From Syntrophaceae bacterium (GTDB taxonomy: Bacteria > Desulfobacterota > Desulfomonilia > Desulfomonilales > Desulfomonilaceae): a DNA stretch of 6,772 nt. Where the stretch lies: the NCBI GenBank assembly GCA_014874425.1, contig JACWAG010000068.1:1-6772 (forward strand). The letters are read 5' to 3'. The notes below the pieces were generated by a model. That model ran no database searches. It saw only the letters and a list, made by a program, of their open reading frames with translations, and was not told the origin of the DNA. Numbering within the stretch: position 1 is the stretch's first letter; the number at the start of each line of letters is the position of its first letter. A program made the position numbers and the translations under genes. This document shows, in pieces, positions 6,188-6,772 of the stretch.

Positions 6188-6772
6188 TCAAAACTTGCCC
6201 CCCGCTGACTCGGCATAACCCACCAGTTCTACATGTCCGTGACCTTTAACATTTTGTCCTGACATGCTACCAGAAACGTTTACCGGGCCTTCCCAATAAT
6301 TGATGGTTGTGGATGTGGCTGATACAAGTTCATGTTCCTTGATGAGAGGAATAACCTTTAGTTCCAGATTCAGGGGTTCGATTCGCAAAAACCACTCAAC
6401 AGGGTAGCGTGCCCCGGTTGCCTGACTCGTCCAAAAATCAACTACTGTCACATGCAAATCGACAGCCCTTACACATCGCCACGAGCCATCCGGAAAGACC
6501 ATTGTCGCTGAAGATGTTTCAGCCATTGTTCCGTCGGAATTGCGAATAATCGAGACCATAACCTCATGATTGTTGTCCAGAATTATTCCAAACCAATCCC
6601 AACCTCTAATTGATCTGGGCAGTATGGAAGTACCAAATTCCCTGTCCATGAAACTTGCGCCGGAAACGTTGTGCGCGATCCCCCGCCATTTCAATTTTCC
6701 GGTGGTCTTCAACGAAGCCAGGGAATAGTGATATGACGCCTCACCCGGACCTGGTCCCTTAATGCTTAAGCC
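6188..6772 (-). CDS. AttH/CrtC-like lipocalin-type protein, C-terminal part (5' end off the edge)
   Basis: The reading frame stays open to the right edge, so the true start lies outside; 194 C-terminal residues are visible. A TTG at 6712 is in frame but is not the start, since the family pattern continues upstream of it: 'SIKGPGPGEASYHYSL' is the strand expected just before the next motifs. Visible marks of the AttH / carotenoid 1,2-hydratase (CrtC) lipocalin-like family are 'FMDREFGTS', 'GWDWFGI', a 'PDGSW' turn, 'YPVEWFLRI', and the C-terminal 'YWEGPVNVSG...GHGHVELVGYAE'. In purple bacteria CrtC hydrates carotenoid ends, but most relatives are of unknown function and sit beside FtsX-type ABC-transporter permeases (AttEFGH-like sets). 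I therefore do not claim a carotenoid role. The missing N-terminus should hold the signal peptide and possibly a lipobox, which would fit the lgt gene 36 bases downstream. Family call is good; function is open. Confidence 0.85.
   Translation of the reverse strand, partial: GLSIKGPGPGEASYHYSLASLKTTGKLKWRGIAHNVSGASFMDREFGTSILPRSIRGWDWFGIILDNNHEVMVSIIRNSDGTMAETSSATMVFPDGSWRCVRAVDLHVTVVDFWTSQATGARYPVEWFLRIEPLNLELKVIPLIKEHELVSATSTTINYWEGPVNVSGSMSGQNVKGHGHVELVGYAESAGGKF

Noticed and set aside
6188..6712. Reading the AttH-like protein as a complete gene starting at the TTG at 6712.
   Set aside because: The frame is open to the edge, and family-like residues (G-E-A-S-Y-H-Y-S) lie upstream of that TTG, so the gene is partial at the window edge.

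Overview
The window holds five protein-coding genes and no RNA genes, mobile elements or CRISPR. Base composition is moderate (roughly mid-40s to 50% GC by eye). The gene content (Sec-exported TPR protein, Lgt, an O-antigen ligase/polymerase-like membrane protein, an AttH/CrtC-type lipocalin-like protein) points to a Gram-negative, envelope-building bacterium. Two FNR/CRP-type palindromes in the one long intergenic region suggest a redox- or anaerobiosis-responsive lifestyle. A Desulfobacterota (deltaproteobacterial) origin is my best guess, but it is an inference and not shown by any single marker.

Layout. Left part (101-1264, minus): an exported TPR protein with a separate beta-rich C-terminal domain. 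Then a 194-bp divergent intergenic region (1265-1458). It contains a perfect FNR-family consensus palindrome, a second copy of the same 12-bp core exactly 70 bp away, and an unrelated 6-bp-arm dyad between them. Centre-right (plus): a 776-residue multi-pass membrane protein (1459-3789) whose N-terminal part looks like the Wzy/WaaL O-antigen ligase/polymerase superfamily and whose C-terminal part is a von Willebrand factor A (VWA) domain with an intact metal-binding (MIDAS) set. It is followed, after a short gap, by a condensation-domain/wax-synthase-like HxxxD acyltransferase (to 5279). Right part (minus, convergent with the previous pair): a prolipoprotein diacylglyceryl transferase homologue (lgt, 5348-6151), preceded by the C-terminal part of an AttH/CrtC-like protein that runs off the right edge (6188-6772+).

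How they may work together. The two central plus-strand genes look like a small operon that could make or modify a surface glycan: a membrane glycan polymerase/ligase relative carrying a metal-dependent binding domain, plus a soluble acyltransferase. The divergent TPR gene shares the regulatory region and may encode a periplasmic partner; VWA plus TPR pairs are known from Bat-type (BatA/B with BatC/E) clusters. The minus-strand pair on the right looks like a separate transcription unit, in which an AttH-type protein (commonly next to ABC-transporter permeases) is followed by Lgt. The most unusual items are the Wzy-like/VWA fusion, the paired FNR-like sites with apparently symmetrical class II geometry for two divergent promoters, and an Lgt with Lys in place of a normally invariant Arg.
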